From: Candidatus Pacearchaeota archaeon | GTDB taxonomy: Archaea > Nanobdellota > Nanobdellia > Pacearchaeales > DTIR01 | DNA: 64,000 nucleotides | Direction of reading: 5' to 3' | NCBI GenBank assembly: GCA_018303805.1 | Contig: JAGVXL010000001.1 | Span: 369,528 to 433,527, forward strand | In this document: in pieces, positions 9,826 to 20,347 of the stretch | How positions within the stretch are numbered: position 1 is the stretch's first letter | Layout of the letters: each line of letters begins with the position of its first letter | Notes under the pieces: model-generated | The model's database searches: none | Told to the model about the DNA's origin: nothing | What the model saw: the letters and a program-made list of their open reading frames with translations, nothing else | Program-made: the position numbers and the translations under genes

Positions 9826-10944
9826 ATGCAAAAAAATAAAAAAGCCAAAATTGCTGTATTGGCAACATTTTTCTGGCCTGTATCGGGGGATGTTCATGAT
9901 TATCCCTATAACATTGCAAGAATGCTAAAAGAGGCGAAACAGGATTTTGAAGTTCTTACTCCAAATGTATGGCCTGATGGCAGAAAAATAAAATCAATGG
10001 AGGAGAAGCATAATGGCATTCTAATAAAAAGATTTCCCGTTTATGCGGGCATAACCTGGTTCACAAAACTCTGGTTTCCTGAATTTGAAAATGTCAGCAT
10101 TATCCACTGCTGCGGGGGTTACAGGCATCCGCATATGTTTATTGCCTTCCTGAAAAGAGGAAAGGCAAAGTTTATGCTTTCGCCTTTTTTTCCAATGCAT
10201 CCCAGAAAAAATCCTTTCCTAAAACTTGCAGTCTGGGTTATTGACAACACAATTGGAAAATATGTTATTTCACATTCTGATTGCTGTTTTGCAGAAACAA
10301 AGCAGGAGGCAAAGTGGCTGAAAAAACTTGGGGCAAGGAAGGTTGTCATGCTGCCAAACTCGTTGCCTGATGAAGCATTTAAAAGAGGCAATGCGGCAGC
10401 ATTCAGGAAAAAATATGGCATCAAGGGCAAAATGCTTTTCTCGCTTGGCAGGCAGGTTCCAATAAAAAATTTTGAGGAGATTATAAGCATAATGCCGAAA
10501 CTTGATGCAACGCTTGTGATTGGCGGAGAAAAAACGCAATACACAGAGAAATGCAATAAGCTAGCAGAAAAATTAGGCATGGAAAGAAACATAATCTGGC
10601 CTGGCTTCATGAACCAGCAACAGAAAACAGATGCGTACTCTGCCTGCGATATTTATCTCTGCAGCAGCATCCGCGAGAGTTTAGGAACAACTGTTCTTGA
10701 GGCAATGGCTCAAAGCAAGCCAGTAATAGCAACGAATGCTGGCGGCATTCCCGAAGTAGTGCCAGATAAATTTTGCCTGTATAAACAAGGCAATAAGAAG
10801 GAATTGCTGGAAAAGATAAGCAAGCTGCTCGAAGACAAAAAACTTGCCTCTAAAATTGCAGAAAAGGGAAAGAGAAAAGCCCTGCAGTTCAGATTTGAGA
10901 TTACAAAAAAAACTTACCTTAAAACAATCAATGAGTTAAATTAA
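9826..10944 (+). CDS. Glycosyltransferase family 4
   Basis: FSLGRQVPIKNFEEII, SSIRESLGTTVLEAMAQSKPVIATNAGGIPEV. Confidence 0.9.
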   Translation: MQKNKKAKIAVLATFFWPVSGDVHDYPYNIARMLKEAKQDFEVLTPNVWPDGRKIKSMEEKHNGILIKRFPVYAGITWFTKLWFPEFENVSIIHCCGGYRHPHMFIAFLKRGKAKFMLSPFFPMHPRKNPFLKLAVWVIDNTIGKYVISHSDCCFAETKQEAKWLKKLGARKVVMLPNSLPDEAFKRGNAAAFRKKYGIKGKMLFSLGRQVPIKNFEEIISIMPKLDATLVIGGEKTQYTEKCNKLAEKLGMERNIIWPGFMNQQQKTDAYSACDIYLCSSIRESLGTTVLEAMAQSKPVIATNAGGIPEVVPDKFCLYKQGNKKELLEKISKLLEDKKLASKIAEKGKRKALQFRFEITKKTYLKTINELN

Positions 10945-10946
10945 AA

Positions 10947-11678
10947 ATGCTGAAAGTTTGTGTAGTTGTAGATGTTGAGAATTTTATTTCATTCAAGCAG
11001 GGCAATCCTTCTTGGAACTCTTGGCAGAAATTGAAGGGCAGAATCAACAATTTAATCAAAGACTTCAGATATGACAAAAATGGATTTGAAAAAATCTACA
11101 AACTTGCAGAAAAAGAAAAATTTCCTATAAGTTTCATGCTTGTTGGCAGTTTATTCCAACCTGAAAAAAGCCAGAAATTCATTGATTTTGGCTATCACAC
11201 ATTAAGCCATAAGCCATTGACATTGATTTCTGATGCTGAATTAAAAGAAGAGGTTAAAAACATATACAATGCAAAAAGTTTCTCTGCACCTATGTGGATG
11301 ATTGAAGATTCGGAAAACCCATCAAGAATATTTGAGGCATTGAAAAAGCAAAAATACAAAATCACAGTTTATAGGGGGGCAAACAATGGCATAAGCAACA
11401 GGCATGAAAACAGAATAAGCAAGCCAATCACAAAATACGGCATACAATGTGTTTACACAAGCAATTGGTTTGACGGCGAGAGGAAGCAAAAAATTAGGGA
11501 AATTTTGAGGGAAATAATGCAGAGTTCAGAAAGGGATGCTGTTTACTGCATAACAACCCATGACTTCAGCAACAAAAACATGAAAAATTTCAAATTTTTA
11601 GTTAAAAAGCTCAAAGAGATGCAGAAAAAAGGGATGATAAATATTGTAAATATGAAACAGCTTGCGAGGGATAGATGA
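10947..11678 (+). CDS. Polysaccharide deacetylase-like (NodB-fold) protein
   Basis: CVVVDVEN, FGYHTLSHKPLTLIS, CITTHDFSN arrangement. Confidence 0.6.
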   Translation: MLKVCVVVDVENFISFKQGNPSWNSWQKLKGRINNLIKDFRYDKNGFEKIYKLAEKEKFPISFMLVGSLFQPEKSQKFIDFGYHTLSHKPLTLISDAELKEEVKNIYNAKSFSAPMWMIEDSENPSRIFEALKKQKYKITVYRGANNGISNRHENRISKPITKYGIQCVYTSNWFDGERKQKIREILREIMQSSERDAVYCITTHDFSNKNMKNFKFLVKKLKEMQKKGMINIVNMKQLARDR

Positions 11679-12310
11679 AAATGGCATGGAAAGGCTTTAA
11701 GGATATTCAAGCAACAATTGAAATAGACTTGACAAAAACACTGGAAGAATTATGGAAAGGTTTGGACAAGGATGCGCGATGGGGTGTGAACAAGGCAAAA
11801 AAAGAGGGCTTAATAATGCAAGAAGCCAAGGAAGAGGATTGGCAGAAATTTTATCCAATTTATGCTGATACATGCAAAAGGGGCATTATTCCTCCCTTGC
11901 CTCTTGAAGAAACCAAGAAATCAAAGCTTTTTGTATGCAAGAAGGATGCAAATATTATTGCCGGCGCGGCAGTAAAACAAAAAGATGAAAAGATTGAATT
12001 ATTCCTAAATGCTTCTCTGCCAAAATTCCTGAATCTTCAGCCAAATAACCTTATTTACTGGGGGCTGATAGAATATGGGAAAAATAATAATTTCAAGGTT
12101 CTTGATTTAGGCGGCTATCAATTAAAGGCAAAACCTGGAAATAAACTTTATGAAGTTAATAGATTCAAGGAAAGATGGGGCGGCAGGATTGTTACTTACC
12201 ACATCCACAGCAAGAATCCACTTTACATTCTTGGAAGAAAGATAATCAGAAATTTTCCTGTTGCAAAAAAGATAAGGGACAAAATGAGGATGATAAAATC
12301 TGCAACTTAA
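11675..12310 (+). CDS. FemAB/GNAT-like acyltransferase
   Basis: DLTKTLEELWKGLDKDARWGVNKAKKEGL, LDLGGYQLKAKPGNKLYEVNRFKERWGG; 4-nt overlap with upstream ORF. Confidence 0.7.
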   Translation: MKMAWKGFKDIQATIEIDLTKTLEELWKGLDKDARWGVNKAKKEGLIMQEAKEEDWQKFYPIYADTCKRGIIPPLPLEETKKSKLFVCKKDANIIAGAAVKQKDEKIELFLNASLPKFLNLQPNNLIYWGLIEYGKNNNFKVLDLGGYQLKAKPGNKLYEVNRFKERWGGRIVTYHIHSKNPLYILGRKIIRNFPVAKKIRDKMRMIKSAT

Positions 12311-13458
12311 ATTTTTCCTGATTTAATTGCTTTTCGCATTGCCTCATCAATTTGCCCCTGCATCCTCTCCAACGAGAATTTTTTTGCCCTTTGCCTTGCA
12401 TTCCTGCTCATTCTCCCCCATAACCTTTGATTTTTAACAAGCATCTTCAGCTTTTCTACTGCCTCTTCCCTTGTATCAAACAGAAAGCCATTTTTTCCAT
12501 TTTCAACAGACTCTTTATAGCCCCCTTTATTAAGCAGTATAGGCACACATCCATGCGCCATTGCCTCAACAGCAGACATGCCAAAATGCTCAAGCAATGC
12601 AGGATACTTACTTTCATTGATGCCAAGGCCTTTTGCCTGAACAAAGATTTTTGATTCTGAATATATTTTATTCAGTTCCCTGCCCTTGGGATTTATTATA
12701 ATCCTGATTGGATATCCTTCTGACAATTTTTTCAGCTTTTCATAATATTCTGCAGGCGGCTCGCTGCCGCAAATCCAGCACTCATAATCCTTTATGCCAG
12801 CATCGTAAACTGCCTTAAAGCACTCTATTGTGAATTCATAATTCTTGTCGGGGGTTAATCTGCCCAGGCTAAGAATTATGCTTTTCCTGCGTGCAGAAAT
12901 CTTTTTTGGAATGTCTATTGGCGGGTAGATTACAGAAGAATTAACACCCCATTTCTTCCCCAGCCATGCCTTGGTATAATTGGAATTGCAGTAAACTTTA
13001 TCATACTGCCTGGCATAATTCCTGGCAATTGTCTTCAAGAGCCATCTTGCGCACAATTTTACAAAATCAAAAAAAGATTCTGCGGGCTTGGGCCATTTCA
13101 AGCCAAAAAAATGGCAGTACATCACATTGTATCTTGCGTTCGGCTTTACTGTTTCATGAGCATCAGCATTGAAAAACAAGTCATACTCCATTGCAATCCT
13201 TGAAATTTTTCTGAAGCTAAACAGATGCAGCAAGGTGGGGTTCAGACTGCTTTTTTTGTAGAGATATTTGAAATTTTTTATTCGAGAAAAGTCTACCGCA
13301 TATGCCTCTTCAAGCTGTTTTTTGCTTACTGGGAATAGGCTGAGAATATCAACATCATTTGTTTTGCTTAAATGCTCTGTGATTTTGCAGTCAAATTTCT
13401 GCCCCCCACCTATGCTGTGCAAAGCCCAGTCATACACGCATATCTTCATAATATCCAT
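12307..13458 (-). CDS. Glycosyltransferase family 4
   Basis: LSLGRLTPDKNYEFTIECFK, HFGMSAVEAMAHGCVPILLNKGGYKE; start may be the internal Met three codons in. Confidence 0.88.
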   Translation of the reverse strand: MDIMKICVYDWALHSIGGGQKFDCKITEHLSKTNDVDILSLFPVSKKQLEEAYAVDFSRIKNFKYLYKKSSLNPTLLHLFSFRKISRIAMEYDLFFNADAHETVKPNARYNVMYCHFFGLKWPKPAESFFDFVKLCARWLLKTIARNYARQYDKVYCNSNYTKAWLGKKWGVNSSVIYPPIDIPKKISARRKSIILSLGRLTPDKNYEFTIECFKAVYDAGIKDYECWICGSEPPAEYYEKLKKLSEGYPIRIIINPKGRELNKIYSESKIFVQAKGLGINESKYPALLEHFGMSAVEAMAHGCVPILLNKGGYKESVENGKNGFLFDTREEAVEKLKMLVKNQRLWGRMSRNARQRAKKFSLERMQGQIDEAMRKAIKSGKI

Positions 13459-13530
13459 ACCTTCTTCCGCTATATAAAGATTATTTACTGGAATTCCACA
13501 AGTAATTTAAACGATTTCTCTGCCTTATAA

Positions 13531-14997
13531 ATGATGGAAAAAAATAATTCAAGAGCGGTAAAACTTGCACTTGTAAATATAACAAAGGACTTAGAATGCC
13601 CCCCATTAACCCTGGTTTATCTTGCTACATACCTAAAAAAACACCTGAAAAACAGGATAAAAATAAAGATAGTAGACATTAATTTTGAAGACCCATCAAA
13701 AACAATAATGCGGCTCAAACCAGATATTGTAGGCATATCATCCATGACAATCAGGTATAATTATGCCAAGAGACTTGTAGAACAACTTAAAAAGCATGCA
13801 GATGTGCCTGTTATTTTGGGTGGCGTGCACATTTCCACATGCCCAGAGTCCTTCAGCAAGGTTTTTGACATTGCTGTCAGGGGGGAGGGAGAAAAAACAA
13901 TTCTGGAGCTTATTGAATTATTTGAAAAAAGAAGGGCTTTTCCTGTAGATGAGCTGAAAAAGATCAAGGGAATAATGTTCTGGGATAACAGCAATGCAGT
14001 CAGGACAGAAGCAAGAGAGATGCTCGACCTGAAAGAGATTCCTGTTCCCGATAGAGATTACCTCAACCCGCAATATTTCTGGCCAAGGGTTTCATACAAT
14101 AAAATAAGGGGAAAAAAAGTCATAGAGGCAGGTATGTTAACATCTAGAGGGTGCCCTTACAGATGCGTTTTCTGCTCAACCTCATTGTTCTGGAACAAGA
14201 TTAGATTCCAGGCTGCTGAAAAAGTCGCAAAGGAGATTAAGTACCTAATCACAAATTTTAAGGTAAACTATATTGTTATGTATGATGATTTTTTTGCGAT
14301 AACAGAGGATAGGGCAACAGAAATCTACAATGCAATGAAAAAAGAAAGTTTAATAGGAAAAGTAAGGATTTCATGCTCCTTAAGGGCAAATCTTGTTACA
14401 GACAAGTTGTGCAGCATATTGAGAAAAATTGGCGTTGTAACAGCTAATTTTGGCTTCGAATCTGGCAGCAACAGAATCTTGCAGTACCTTAAGGCAGAAA
14501 GCGTCACAGTTGAGCAGAATAAAAATGCAGTCCGACTATGCAGAAAGCACGGCTTTGATGTTACCGGCTCTTTTATGATGGGGAACCCCGGAGAAAAAAT
14601 GGAAGATATGCAAAAAACACTTGAATTGATGGGCTGGATGCAGAAGAAAGGCGTAATAGACCTGTGGTGTGGCGTGGCAAAGCCATACCCCGCAACCAAA
14701 TTTTGGGAATACGGCATCAAAAACAACCTAATAGACGAAAATTTTAACTTTGATTTGGTTGACCCGAGCTACATACACAATCCTGTTTTTCTTGACAAAA
14801 GCATAAGCAAAGAGGAATTTTTCAGGATTTTCAGGGAGGCAAAATATATATCATTTAGTATCTCCAATAAAAATGAGTCCAGAATAGCGAGAAAAATAAA
14901 GGATTTTGTTTACTACAACAAAATCCTATGCGATATAGCCAAGTTCATGGCCCAAAGGATGCCTGACAAAATAACAGAGAGGATGCATTTAAAATGA
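13531..14997 (+). CDS. B12-binding-domain radical SAM protein
   Basis: Rossmann N-domain (VILGGVHISTCPE) plus SRGCPYRCVFC (CxxxCxxC). Confidence 0.92.
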   Translation: MMEKNNSRAVKLALVNITKDLECPPLTLVYLATYLKKHLKNRIKIKIVDINFEDPSKTIMRLKPDIVGISSMTIRYNYAKRLVEQLKKHADVPVILGGVHISTCPESFSKVFDIAVRGEGEKTILELIELFEKRRAFPVDELKKIKGIMFWDNSNAVRTEAREMLDLKEIPVPDRDYLNPQYFWPRVSYNKIRGKKVIEAGMLTSRGCPYRCVFCSTSLFWNKIRFQAAEKVAKEIKYLITNFKVNYIVMYDDFFAITEDRATEIYNAMKKESLIGKVRISCSLRANLVTDKLCSILRKIGVVTANFGFESGSNRILQYLKAESVTVEQNKNAVRLCRKHGFDVTGSFMMGNPGEKMEDMQKTLELMGWMQKKGVIDLWCGVAKPYPATKFWEYGIKNNLIDENFNFDLVDPSYIHNPVFLDKSISKEEFFRIFREAKYISFSISNKNESRIARKIKDFVYYNKILCDIAKFMAQRMPDKITERMHLK

Positions 14998-16487
14998 AAT
15001 CAGAAGAGTTGAGGAATATAAAGGAAGTAGGGGAAGATAAAAGGAAACGTGTGCTTTTTGCTAACCCAAGAAGAAACACAACAACAAACCAAGTTCCGCA
15101 CATGGGGCTGGCAATTCTTGCTTCGATATTGAAGAAAAGGGGGCATGAAATTCTTGTTGTGGACTACAACCTAATTCCAGATGCGCCTAATATCCCAAGC
15201 TTCATAAGGAAATTCAAGCCAGATGTCATAGGCATAACCATCTATACTGCTAATACAAAAGAGGCTGACAAAATAATAGGCGATTCCAAAATTTTTGCCC
15301 CAAACACCCCGCTAATTGTTGGCGGGCCGCATCCGACTCTTTATTATGACGAATCGCAGAAAGATAATCGGATAGATTATATTGTAAGGGGAGAGGCAGA
15401 ACTAGTAATTATGGATTTGGTTGAGAATGCAAAAAAGGAGAAAATAGCAAGTATAATTCAGGCGAGGGAAAGAGTAAATCCTGATGATGTGCCCTATCCT
15501 GAATACAAGGTATTTTACAAATGGCAGTACATCAGGGGATACTCAATAATGACTTCAAGAGGATGCCCTTACAGGTGCAGTTTCTGCCCTGTTGTTTCTG
15601 TCTCTGGGAAATTATGGAGGGTAAGAGCTCCTGAGAGTTGCATAAGGGAAATAGAGCATGCAATGAAAGAGATTTCACCAAACCTTCATATTCTTGTGCA
15701 GGACGACAACCCGCTTGTTGACAAGAATAGATTTTACAGATTTCTCAGAATTTATGCTGAAAGAATAGGATTGAGGTTAAGCGTAACGAATATTCGGGCA
15801 GATGATGTTAATGATGAGCTGCTCACATTGTTGAAAAAGGCAAACTGCAATTCTGTAGGCTTGGGGGTTGAGCATGCGCATCCTGAAGTTTTCAAGCTGA
15901 TAAACAAAGGCGAAACTCTTGAGCAGATAGAAAAAGCGGCAAACCTTGTAAGAAATCACGGCATGCTGTTAAGCTTGTGCTTTGTTATTGGATTGCCTGG
16001 AGACAACATCAGGAGAATAAGGGCTTCTATAGAATTCGCAAAAAAGCTAAAACCTGATTCAATATACTGGAATTCTGTTATGCCTTACAGGAGCACTTCA
16101 ATAAGGGCCTGGTTTGGGAAGCATGGCACATTATACAACGAGATAGGGCATACATCCCTTGCCGAAGGGAGTTTCATGGCTAATGAACCGGTTGTTGAAA
16201 CTCCTGACTTTACAAAAGAGGAAAGAATAAAGGCACATTATTTGTGCCTGTTTGAAACCATTGATGACAAGTTAAAATTAGGCAAATCAATCCTGATTTT
16301 TTTAGAGGCTGCAAAATACCAGCTTTACAGCGAATTTTTCTACTGGCTGCCGAGAGCAGTGATAAAAGAGATTAAAAATACTCGAAGTCTGATTGAAAAA
16401 GCACATGATTATTCAAAGCGTGAAGGTGTAAAAGCAATGCTTGAAAGGATGATTTTCCTTATGAAAAGCAGAAATGCAGAAAATTAA
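14994..16487 (+). CDS. B12-binding-domain radical SAM protein
   Basis: IVGGPHPTLYYDE, SRGCPYRCSFC. Confidence 0.92.
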   Translation: MKSEELRNIKEVGEDKRKRVLFANPRRNTTTNQVPHMGLAILASILKKRGHEILVVDYNLIPDAPNIPSFIRKFKPDVIGITIYTANTKEADKIIGDSKIFAPNTPLIVGGPHPTLYYDESQKDNRIDYIVRGEAELVIMDLVENAKKEKIASIIQARERVNPDDVPYPEYKVFYKWQYIRGYSIMTSRGCPYRCSFCPVVSVSGKLWRVRAPESCIREIEHAMKEISPNLHILVQDDNPLVDKNRFYRFLRIYAERIGLRLSVTNIRADDVNDELLTLLKKANCNSVGLGVEHAHPEVFKLINKGETLEQIEKAANLVRNHGMLLSLCFVIGLPGDNIRRIRASIEFAKKLKPDSIYWNSVMPYRSTSIRAWFGKHGTLYNEIGHTSLAEGSFMANEPVVETPDFTKEERIKAHYLCLFETIDDKLKLGKSILIFLEAAKYQLYSEFFYWLPRAVIKEIKNTRSLIEKAHDYSKREGVKAMLERMIFLMKSRNAEN

Positions 16488-16489
16488 AG

Positions 16490-17233
16490 TTAATAACGGC
16501 CAAGAAAGCTGTTTATCTTTATTCTGGCAATCTCAAGCAGCATCTTCAATGAATCCCTGAATGGATTCAATTTGCTGCCCGAAGCATCATTCCATATTAC
16601 TGGAATCTCAAGTATCTTTGTGCCCTTTTGCCTTGCGATAAATAATATCTCGACATCAAATGCCCACCCATCCAGTGTTTGCTTCTTGAAAATGGGTTTG
16701 CAATTCTTGAACAGCTTGAAGCCGCATTGGGTGTCCTGCACATTTACAGGCAACACTATTCTTGTAATCTTGCTGAATATCCCCCCAAGAAGAACTCTGA
16801 ATCTTGGCTGTTTTCTCACAATTTTATGCCCTTCAACAACCCTTGAACCAACTATTATGTCATAATCTTTTATAGATTTCATAAATTTGCCAAGTTCCTC
16901 TATTGGCGTGCTTAAATCTGCATCACAAAACAAGGCAAGATTGTTTTTTGCAGCAAGCATTCCTGTTCTGACAGCATAGCCCTTGCCTTGATTTTTTCTG
17001 TATTTTATTATCCTTAACCTCTTATCTCTTATTCTTCCCGCCACCTGCGCTGTATTATCCCTGCTGCCATCATCAACCACTATAATCTCAAAAGAATAGT
17101 TTTTTCTGCTCAGATAATCCCTTATCTTTTTTAAGCTGTTATAAATTCTATTCTCTTCATTATAGGCTGGGATTATAACAGATATTTTTTTCTGCCTGTA
17201 TTTTTTCATTAAGGATATGATTTTCATAAGCAA
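16490..17233 (-). CDS. GT2 glycosyltransferase, dolichyl-phosphate sugar synthase type
   Basis: ISVIIPAYNEENRIYNSL, VVDDGSRDNT, CDADLSTPIEEL, DTQCGFKLF. Confidence 0.9.
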   Translation of the reverse strand: MLMKIISLMKKYRQKKISVIIPAYNEENRIYNSLKKIRDYLSRKNYSFEIIVVDDGSRDNTAQVAGRIRDKRLRIIKYRKNQGKGYAVRTGMLAAKNNLALFCDADLSTPIEELGKFMKSIKDYDIIVGSRVVEGHKIVRKQPRFRVLLGGIFSKITRIVLPVNVQDTQCGFKLFKNCKPIFKKQTLDGWAFDVEILFIARQKGTKILEIPVIWNDASGSKLNPFRDSLKMLLEIARIKINSFLGRY

Positions 17234-17302
17234 TTTAAACCTTTTTGTCAGTTATTTCTGTCTGTTTGCTGAATATCCAAACGAAATATTAATAAATCCA
17301 AT

Positions 17303-18835
17303 TTGTTCTTACTTTTAAGGGCTAACAGAATAAAAATGAAGTCCATGAAAACTCTGCTTATCAACCCGCCTGAAACAGCCGAGAAAGGCGGTTTAACTGT
17401 CTTAGGCCTGCCTCTCGGCATACTTTATCTTGCAGCAGTATTAGAAAAAGAAAGCAAAGATGTAAAGATATTTGATTCCATTACCTGCACCAACAAGCTA
17501 ATCACAAAAGACATCGGCAACAATATGATTAGATTGGGTGCATCTTGGGAAAGAATAGAGGAAGAAATCAGAAAGACAGAGCCGAATATTATTGGAGTAT
17601 CAAACCATTTCAGCTCTCAAATTGACAATGCCATACGGGTTGCAAGGATTGCAAAAAAAGTGAATAGCAGAATAATAACTGTTGTCGGAGGGCCTCATGC
17701 CTCCTGCATGCCAGAGGATTTCCTAAAAGAAGAGTGCATAGATTTTATTGTGATGGGGGAGGGGGAATATGCCTTTCTAGAACTTGTAAAAAGGCTTGAA
17801 AAAAATGAGAGAATAGACAATATAGGCAACCTTGCTTTCAGAAAGAAAGGGAGGAATATAATCAATCCAGTAAAAGCCATAGAAAATCTTGATGAGCTGC
17901 CGTTCCCCGCATATCATCTGACAAACATGGAAAATTATTTCAATATTAGCAAGGATTTGGGCAGGGTGGCAGTTGGAGCAGTGAATGACAGAAAGATATC
18001 AGTGATAACATCTAGGGGGTGCCCTTATAATTGCTGTTTCTGCTCAATACACTGCCATATGGGAAGAAAATGGCGTGCACATTCAAGTGAGTATGTTATA
18101 AGGCATATCCAGTATCTTGTTGCTAAATTAAGGATTAACCATATAAGCTTTGAAGATGATAATCTTGTCTTGGACACAAAAAGGCTGGAAGAGATACTTG
18201 ACGGCATTGAAAAAAACAAAATAAAAATCGCCTGGGATACGCCCAATGGCATCCGGGCAGACAGAGTCAATCTAAATTTGCTTGGAAGGATGAAAAAGGC
18301 AGGATGCAGCTCAATAAAAATAGGCATAGAATCAGGGGACCAGCATGTCCTGGACAATATTGTCGGCAAGAATCTTAAACTGAAAGATGTTATTGATGTG
18401 GCAGATGCCTGCAAGAAACTGGATATTCCGCTTACAGGCTTCTTTATAATAGGTTATCCTGAAGAAAAGAAGGAAAATATTAAACACACTCTTGACTTTG
18501 CTTACATGCTTAAGAGGAGATACTATATGGATTCTGTCATGACTATTGCGATGCCCTTGATTGGAACAAAGATGTACGAAACAAGCAAGGAAAAAAACTA
18601 TCTGGTTGAAGGGCATAACCCGTCAGAATTTGGAAGCAAGGATAGCTGGGTAATCGAAACTGAAAATTTCAATCTTGATTACCTTAGATCAGAAAGAAAC
18701 AGATTTTACAAAAAGATAATGCTGCTGCAAATATTGCAAATTATAGGGAAACCATCAATATTGTTGAGATATATCCATATTTTAAAAAATCCGAAAAACT
18801 GCATGCAAATTTTAAGATATTTGATAAAAACATAA
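17303..18835 (+). CDS. B12-binding-domain radical SAM protein
   Basis: VVGGPHASCMPEDFL, SRGCPYNCCFC. Confidence 0.92.
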   Translation: MFLLLRANRIKMKSMKTLLINPPETAEKGGLTVLGLPLGILYLAAVLEKESKDVKIFDSITCTNKLITKDIGNNMIRLGASWERIEEEIRKTEPNIIGVSNHFSSQIDNAIRVARIAKKVNSRIITVVGGPHASCMPEDFLKEECIDFIVMGEGEYAFLELVKRLEKNERIDNIGNLAFRKKGRNIINPVKAIENLDELPFPAYHLTNMENYFNISKDLGRVAVGAVNDRKISVITSRGCPYNCCFCSIHCHMGRKWRAHSSEYVIRHIQYLVAKLRINHISFEDDNLVLDTKRLEEILDGIEKNKIKIAWDTPNGIRADRVNLNLLGRMKKAGCSSIKIGIESGDQHVLDNIVGKNLKLKDVIDVADACKKLDIPLTGFFIIGYPEEKKENIKHTLDFAYMLKRRYYMDSVMTIAMPLIGTKMYETSKEKNYLVEGHNPSEFGSKDSWVIETENFNLDYLRSERNRFYKKIMLLQILQIIGKPSILLRYIHILKNPKNCMQILRYLIKT

Positions 18836-18836
18836 A

Positions 18837-20330
18837 ATGGAAGAAAAAACAAAAAGCCAGATGGAAATGAAAACAAAAGAGGCAGATGTGCTGCTTATCC
18901 ACCCGCCACTCTCTGTTAATGAGAGATATGCAAGAGATGTTGGAGATGTCGGAGGAGATTTGCCTCCATTGGGATTGGCTATGGTTGCCGCTGTGCTTAA
19001 GGAGAAGGGATTCAAAGTAAGGATAATAGATTCAATTGTTATGCATTTGTCAAATAAAGATTTGATTGAGATTATCAGAAGAAATAATCCCAAAGTTATA
19101 GGAATAACTGCAATGACTCCCTCTTATCCAAGGGCAAAAGAAATTGCTGAGATAATCAAAAAAGAATTTCCAGAAACTCTTTTGCTAATAGGGGGGCATC
19201 ATGTGACCATAATGCCTGAAGATGTCCTTAAAGAATCAAGATATGACATTGGGATTATCGGCGAGGGGGAATTAACGATTATTGAATTGTTAAAATTATA
19301 CAAATCTATGGATTATAATTATAAAAAATTCTTATCAAGCATGAAATTAGAGAGCATAGACGGAATTGTCTTCAAAAACAAGAAAGGTAGAGTAATATTA
19401 AACAAGCCAAGGGAATTGATAAGCAATCTTGATGAACTGCCTTACCCCGCAAGAGAGCTGCTGCCAATGAGCAAGTATCTGCCATTGCCAAACCAATATA
19501 AACGAAAGCCTGTTGTGCATATGGTTGCAATCAGGGGATGCCCTTACAACTGCGCATTTTGCTCAAACAACAAGCTTTTTGGCAGAGGAATAAGGGCAAG
19601 AAGCCCTGAAAAGGTTGTTGAAGAGATTATCTATGTAATGAAAAAGTACAATGCAAGAGAAATTTCATTCTGGGATGACATGATGACTACAAGCAAGGAG
19701 TGGGTGCATAAATTCTGCGACATTATAATCCAAAACAAAATTGACATAACCTGGACTTGCTATGCAAGAGTTGATTCTGTTGATGAAGCAATGCTTAAAA
19801 AGATGAAAAAGGCAGGATGCTGGAACATATTTTTTGGATTTGAGTCAGGAGTGCAGGAACTGCTTGACAATATCCACAAAGGAATTACACTAAAACAGAT
19901 AGAAGAAGCAAATGCATTATGCAAGAAGTATGGCATAGAAGTCAGAGCAAGCTTCATGATTGCACTTCCAGGAGAAACTCCTGAGCTTGCAAGAAAAACA
20001 ATAGAGTTTGCAAAAAAGCTTAATCCAGACTATGTGCAGTTCTGCATTACAACCCCTTATCCCGGGACAGAACTTTACGAGAACGCTGAAAAATACGGCA
20101 GGCTTGAAAAGGATTTTGCAAAATTCAGCATGTGGGAGCCTGTTTTTGTTCCTTATGGATACAGAAATCAAGAAGAAATAAAGGAAATTGAAAGAAAAGC
20201 TATGCATGAATTCTACCTGCGCCCGGAATACATCATTTCCAGAATAAAAAAGATTAATTCCATTGAGGATATTTTCAGATACTTAAAAGGGCTGAGATTT
20301 TTGCTGGGATTTATCAGCAATAAGAAGTGA
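18837..20330 (+). CDS. B12-binding-domain radical SAM protein
   Basis: LIGGHHVTIMPEDVL, IRGCPYNCAFC. Confidence 0.92.
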   Translation: MEEKTKSQMEMKTKEADVLLIHPPLSVNERYARDVGDVGGDLPPLGLAMVAAVLKEKGFKVRIIDSIVMHLSNKDLIEIIRRNNPKVIGITAMTPSYPRAKEIAEIIKKEFPETLLLIGGHHVTIMPEDVLKESRYDIGIIGEGELTIIELLKLYKSMDYNYKKFLSSMKLESIDGIVFKNKKGRVILNKPRELISNLDELPYPARELLPMSKYLPLPNQYKRKPVVHMVAIRGCPYNCAFCSNNKLFGRGIRARSPEKVVEEIIYVMKKYNAREISFWDDMMTTSKEWVHKFCDIIIQNKIDITWTCYARVDSVDEAMLKKMKKAGCWNIFFGFESGVQELLDNIHKGITLKQIEEANALCKKYGIEVRASFMIALPGETPELARKTIEFAKKLNPDYVQFCITTPYPGTELYENAEKYGRLEKDFAKFSMWEPVFVPYGYRNQEEIKEIERKAMHEFYLRPEYIISRIKKINSIEDIFRYLKGLRFLLGFISNKK

Positions 20331-20347
20331 TAGGGGCTGCAAAAAAA

